Below are positions 59,090 through 64,000 of a stretch of DNA of 64,000 nucleotides, in pieces; within the stretch, counting starts at the first letter, position 1; each line of letters opens with the position of its first letter. Both the position numbers and the translations under genes were made by a program. This DNA is from Neckera pumila (Eukaryota; Streptophyta; Bryopsida; Hypnales; Neckeraceae). The notes under the pieces are model-generated. The model was not told where the DNA came from. It did not search any database and saw only the letters and a list, made by a program, of their open reading frames with translations. Where the stretch lies: assembly GCA_963969595.1 (NCBI GenBank), contig OZ018414.1:16537660-16601659 (forward strand). Reading direction: 5' to 3'.

Positions 59090-62000
59090 CTTTTCATCTC
59101 CACACACAACAAATAAATGGATTTAGAAGCTATAGGAGATAATTGCCAAATATTTTGATTTCCTTGAATTTAATGCCAAATATCCTAAAATTATTAGGTA
59201 ATGGAGCAAAGAACATCTTTAAAATCAAGGAAAAGATGATATGGATGGTTGCAAAAAATACTTGCCATTTTTGGCTCAAAATGCTCTATTCAATGAATAT
59301 CTTGACTTTTGGAATAGATTTTTTTTAAATAAAATAAAATATGGATAATTTGTAAAGCATTGAAAATAATATGTCTCTCGAAATTCAGACCTATTAAAAT
59401 TTATCTCTAAAAGTTATGCACAAGAAATGGACAATAAAAAATGCCTAAAAACATAATCTTTTATATTTTATTCTTAGAAAATAGTAAAAAATTCAAAAGA
59501 ATTCAATAAAAAATTCCATTTTTCCTAACTTGAAGAAACTTATTCTCAAGCAGTTTCATCTTTGAGACAAAAATTGTGTTCTCTACACTTGCGCAATAGT
59601 GCGCTTTGAACACAACTGGAAGGTGGCTAGTTTACAATTTTTAGGAAATCTCTTTGTGAGCTTAGTAGAAGTCCTTGTATCCCAATTTTAAGCTTTAAAT
59701 TTGCATTTTGAGTCAAAAATCATAATAGAAATTCACAAAATGGCCAAGGTAGACATCCACATGGGAGTTGTTTAAAAATAATAAAATAAAATGCAAAAAA
59801 TGCAAAAAACTATTTAACATGAACAACTACCACATGTATCTTTATTTCAAATTTTATAGAAAACAAACAAATGATGTAAAAGTTATGAACCGAAAACCAC
59901 CTATTCAAGGTCAAAGGGACAAAAAAAAAGACAAGTATTTCTTACAATCACCCACATCTTCAAAATCAAGGAGAACATGATCCAATATCAGTGATTCAAG
60001 ATGAATTGGGCTTTGCTAACTTTGACCCAACCTCTTCCTATGCCAGGCCCAATATGCCCAACTATCCTTACTTTAGCTTGGACATGGATTGATCAAGCTT
60101 GCCAAAGTTTGATATTTTGGGTGATGTTATTTTCTCTTCTAGGTCTAGCTAAAATCTATACTCCACCATTCACATTCTGAAATGATTATTGTATCTGCAA
60201 GCCATAAATTGTTGAAAAAAGGGCTTTGTATGAGACTTTTCTTGAAGCTTGTTCCCTATTGAATTTTTTTGGTACGTGTTCCTCAATTTGAAATGTTATG
60301 AAATTTTTTGTACATGTATTCAACTTTGTCACAAAAGCAAAGCAAAAAAATTCAAGCAAAAAAAAGAAATTAGCTCATGCAAAAAAACTCTCCAAAGCGT
60401 AGCTGCCTAGAATTTGGATACCTCCAAGAAACATTTTTTCCAACTTCAAACGCTATAATCTTGCAATTTGTGTTGTCAAAACCTCCCATTTTTTTTTACT
60501 GCAACATAATAAAGTAGGCTACCATTAGATCTTGAAGAAGATGCAACAAGATTTTGTTTGTCATTTTTGGAGGGCCTACGCTAACAAAACGGCCCATTTT
60601 GAGTGTTTTTGGAGAATCATTGTCAGAGAACTTTTTGAATTAAATGCACTAGAGTTAGAGCACCAAACTAGGTTGAATTGAGGGCCTAAACAATTTTCAA
60701 TTGAGTCAACCTTCCATCCGGTCCAACCTAAATATAAAATAGGCTTGAAGGATAAAACTACTAAACTTTGGATGAATAGTGATTTCAAATGTCATTGCTT
60801 GATATGCTAGGGTTGAATGTTGTCAATATTATGAAAGGCCCTAAGCTGTTATCATCCATATTTGAAGAGTATCAGGCCTTTAGTGCAAAAGAGTGTGGAT
60901 GCTCTTGGAGATGGTCTATAAATTAAAGATGCCAAATCATATGCTTCTTTTAAATACTCCGTATATTTTTTTCATTTGTGTTTCATAGCTTACTATAATA
61001 AAAAAATTTTTTTGGCAAATCCGTAGCCCTTGCTTAGACAGAACTGATAAAATGAAACAAAAAAAATCTCCAAATTTCCCAGTCTTGTCACGGAGGTCTA
61101 AAGAGGTCATTTTTTTGCAACATATCACCAAGTATGTCGTAGGGTAGCCAATTATCTTTGCTTTAGGCATTGAGATAAAAAAAAAGAATGCAAAGAAGTG
61201 GCAAGGGGCTCTTTTTCTACCCACCAACTCAAAAAAAATTTAATTTTGGTAAGAGGATGTTAGTATTCTGACATTCATTTCAAGCCGGTTAAAAATAGAA
61301 GTAATAATGTTCTGAATAAAACTCATAGTGGTTGTAAGAGGGCTCTGAATTCCATATCAAGGAATATTTCAAATGTATTTTGGTCAATGTAGTTTGGAAA
61401 AAGTATATATTGTAGGTGGTCAAAGCAAAAATACATAGCATCCTAATTAGGACCATAGAAATTAAAGTGGGACTTTTTTAATCCTTTTTTTGTATATTAT
61501 TGTGTCTCTTTTAATTCTTTGCACTATTGTAGTAATAATCCAAAATCATCCTTGAGGATTGAGGAAAATTAAATGAATCATTGACCCATGAATATAGTTT
61601 GAATGGCTCCATCCACAAAATTCACAAAATCATCACTTTATAGCTATTAGAAGAAAGGGTGATTTTTTGGACTTCAACCCATTTTGGTAGTAGTTGGATG
61701 TCAATACAAGCTTTGAGCCCCCCACTGTGACATTATCCATCGGGTGCCCAAATACTTCTTTTCTATTAGTGAGCCTAGTTCCAATCCTTTTACCCTTGTA
61801 TCACACATAACATGTTTATGTGCAAAATTGAATATTGTTAAGATGACATTATAATGGATTAAAAATAAATTCGGTTCCCACTTTATTAGTTGAAAATGAA
61901 GTATAAACTCCCCAAATATATAAAATTGGTAGAAACATTTAACAAGTGCATCTATCCGTTGAAAAGAGACAATCCACCTACCATCCAAATATTAAAAAAT

Positions 62001-63250
62001 CCCTTTAATCCCTCCTAAATATTATTAACAACTCTTGCCTCTCAAATATATGGTATACGTTGATCCCCTAATACTACATACGAATAAAAAATATGATATG
62101 GGCATGATATAAACACTTGATATGGGTACATATGATATGTACATTCACATTAGTATTTGATATGGTATAATGTACGGATATGATACTATATATAGACAAA
62201 TACGGTATATGGATACAACATACAATCCCATATCCTATATCAATTGTTATTACATAGGCATTTCCAAAAGATATATGGTTTGGGAGGTATCAAAATTGAA
62301 TTAGGAAATTTTTATTGTTATTTTTGGTGGGGGGAGGTGATGAAAAATAAATGAAAGTATTTTTTTGTAATTGAGGGGGGAACTATCCACTCAAAAGGGA
62401 CACCCCACAACTATTCTTTACATCACCAACTAACACTTTTCACTAGTATTTTTGGTTCATAAAGTAAATCTTTGATATGGTCATCTCTGCTCTCTTGCTT
62501 CAAAATAAATTCTTTACTTTTGGTTTTAAAATTGTAACTTAGGTAAAAAAAATTGACCACTTGCTTGAACTTTCACTCAAAAACCAAAATCACCCTCTAT
62601 ATCCACATGATTGGTTAATCCATTTTACATAAAACAACCAATTTATAAAGACCTCCTAACTAATCTTCCATCTATAAATTAAAACATGTCGTATATAATT
62701 TAAAACAAAAGGTTACAAACGCTCTTGGTCATGGCCCTATTTAAATTTGTAAGGACCAAAAAATTAAACTTGTCTCAATAAAGGTTTGAGTATGGTTCCT
62801 ATTATTAAACTATAATATATTTATTTTTGGATCTTGCTTTAGTAGTTAAATAAGGATTATACTCTTTGTATAGGTCAGATTTGGCATAAATTAAGTCATT
62901 TTTGGCAAAAAGTGCCACACATCATCTTATGAATGGTGTGAGGTGATGTAGACCCTTGAGAATCTGACGTGGAAATTCAATTTCGACAAATGTATGCCGA
63001 ATCATACCTTCATAAAAGGTACATATTTTTTTAATGCATATTTTGGACTTTGTCAAAGCACATAGTAAATTTTGAAAGAGATAAAAATAGGTGTATCCAA
63101 AATCCGCTCTTTGCATTGCACATTGTATGACTAGAAGGTGCAGATTTTAGGCAAGAAATTAAAGGGATCAGTTTTAAAAAAAGGTCACAATAAGGTGTTC
63201 ATGGAATAGGAACCGACGGTACAGTAGAGCATTGAACTTCCTATGGGGAC
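59090..63250. other. AT-rich intergenic DNA
   Basis: No gene was recognised. A degenerate GATATGG/ATACGGTAT-rich tract lies at 62085-62260. Open frames here are short, AT-biased and unsupported. Confidence 0.4.
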
Positions 63251-63253
63251 CTC

Positions 63254-63394
63254 AACCAGGAGGGGAACCCAAGCCCTAGCTATATCTCAGCCGTCAGATC
63301 AACCAGGAGGGGAACCCAAACCCTAACTATATCTCAGCCGTCAGATCAACCAGGAGGGGAACCCAAACCCTAGCTATATCTCAGCCGTCAGATC
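63254..63394 (+). repeat. Three 47-bp tandem repeats in the promoter of the 63.4-kb gene
   Basis: The units at 63254-63300, 63301-63347 and 63348-63394 differ at one or two positions. Each carries ACCAGGAGGGGAACCC, an AA(A/G)CCCTA(A/G) box and TCTCAGCCGTCAGATC. Unit 2 has a perfect telobox, AAACCCTAA, at 63318-63326. They end 37 bp before the predicted ATG, so they may set promoter strength or lie in the leader. Confidence 0.93.
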
Positions 63395-63431
63395 AACCAT
63401 CCGATGGCACAGTAAGGTTCAGTTTCAGCAT

Positions 63432-63744
63432 ATGAAGGTTGTTTCTGCCACTACCCCTGTAGTTGTCGACGTTTCTCTGTCTATGGCGGCCTCCGTGCGA
63501 CGGCTTCAAAGCCTGCGTTCTTCACTTTTGTCTCTCTCTTCCCGTTCTCTCTCTCCTACAGTATCCACCGCTCCCGCTTGCAAATCCATTTCTAGTGTCG
63601 AGGCGGAGTGCAGTGATCGGTTTGCGGGAGACCGGCCTTTTGATTTGAGATCCCCTGCACTTTCGAGTGGTGGATACGCGGCGTCTTTAGGGTTAGGTGC
63701 CCGAGGGTTTGCGGCCAAGGCCAAGAAATCGGGCGGCAAAGCTC
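63432..63744 (+). CDS. First exon of a gene with an organelle-type presequence (partial)
   Basis: The frame starts at ATG 63432. An in-frame ATG at 63483 opens MAASVRRLQSLRSSLLSLSS, which is Arg/Ser/Leu-rich and typical of mitochondrial or dual-targeted presequences; either start is possible. The exon continues to RGFAAKAKKSGGKA, then a GTACGT donor at 63745 (phase 1). Downstream exons lie outside the window or were not recognised. A lysine-rich block after an RGFA cleavage-like motif occurs in several plant mitochondrial proteins, including ribosome recycling factor, but I cannot assign the family from this part alone. If the donor is not used, the frame ends at 63818 as a 128-aa protein, which seems less likely. 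Confidence 0.55.
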
Positions 63745-64000
63745 GTACGTCGAAGCACGCTCTCTTGGTTTTGATTTTCCGTTTGAGATATTTCTGGACG
63801 ATGATGACTTTAAAATAGGTCTCCTTCATCTGAGTACAATGTGCTAAGAATCTTAAATCTGATGTCCCATTTTGGGACTCGTAATTGTAATTATCAACAT
63901 TCTTGATCAATGTCGGGGACGATGACGATACAATGAAAGGTCTCGTTCGGCATATCGGCTAACAAGCCATGCTGACCATTCTAAAAAGATCACCACCCAT
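63745..64000. other. Probable first intron of the 63.4-kb gene
   Basis: It follows the GTACGT donor. An acidic stretch encoding GDDDDTMK in one frame near 63914-63937 could be the next exon, but no convincing acceptor precedes it. The window ends here. Confidence 0.3.

Noticed and set aside
63506..63910. 134-codon minus-strand ORF
   Set aside because: Antisense to the plus-strand presequence exon. The plus frame has promoter repeats and a good donor.

Overview
This is plant nuclear DNA. It has GT-AG introns, targeting presequences, AAACCCTAA telobox motifs in promoters, a plant-type DD39D mariner, a CACTA element and many MITEs. It is AT-rich and repeat-dominated, with few genes in 64 kb. 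An aralar/citrin-like carrier encoded in a land-plant-style genome hints at a non-flowering plant (bryophyte, lycophyte or fern). That placement is an inference and the species cannot be fixed from the sequence.

Layout: 0-4.5 kb is repeats, mainly ~925-bp elements with ACCCCTAAAG ends and a foldback element. From 5.8 to 14.5 kb lies the gene island: a two-exon mitochondrial acyl carrier protein gene (minus strand) whose usual phosphopantetheine serine is asparagine, then a six-coding-exon carrier gene (minus strand). The carrier couples an aspartate/glutamate-carrier-like module to a long N-terminal region with three FYAW(K/R)Q repeats. From 17.1 to 19.1 kb is a decayed copy of the RNA polymerase I second-largest subunit gene, invaded by nested MITEs. 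A complete non-autonomous CACTA element follows (19.8-22.0 kb). A small unrecognised two-exon gene (22.4-23.3 kb) has a hAT-type MITE in its intron.

From 24 to 63 kb the window is almost all repeats: TA-target TIR elements that nest or abut, long hairpin elements, an ATG8 retrocopy with an in-frame stop lying between LTR-like direct repeats (38.1-39.7 kb), and a mariner transposase pseudogene (49.5-50.8 kb). The mariner lies inside a possible 10.5-kb CTCCCTCCGT-bounded structure. At the right edge a gene begins at 63.43 kb, with an organelle-type presequence and a 3 x 47-bp promoter repeat carrying telobox motifs.

The two confident protein-coding genes encode organellar proteins and are probably independent loci rather than a functional cluster. 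The strongest novelty candidates are the carrier's N-terminal architecture, the Ser-to-Asn acyl carrier protein, and the population of TA-target elements that share single TA dinucleotides at their junctions.
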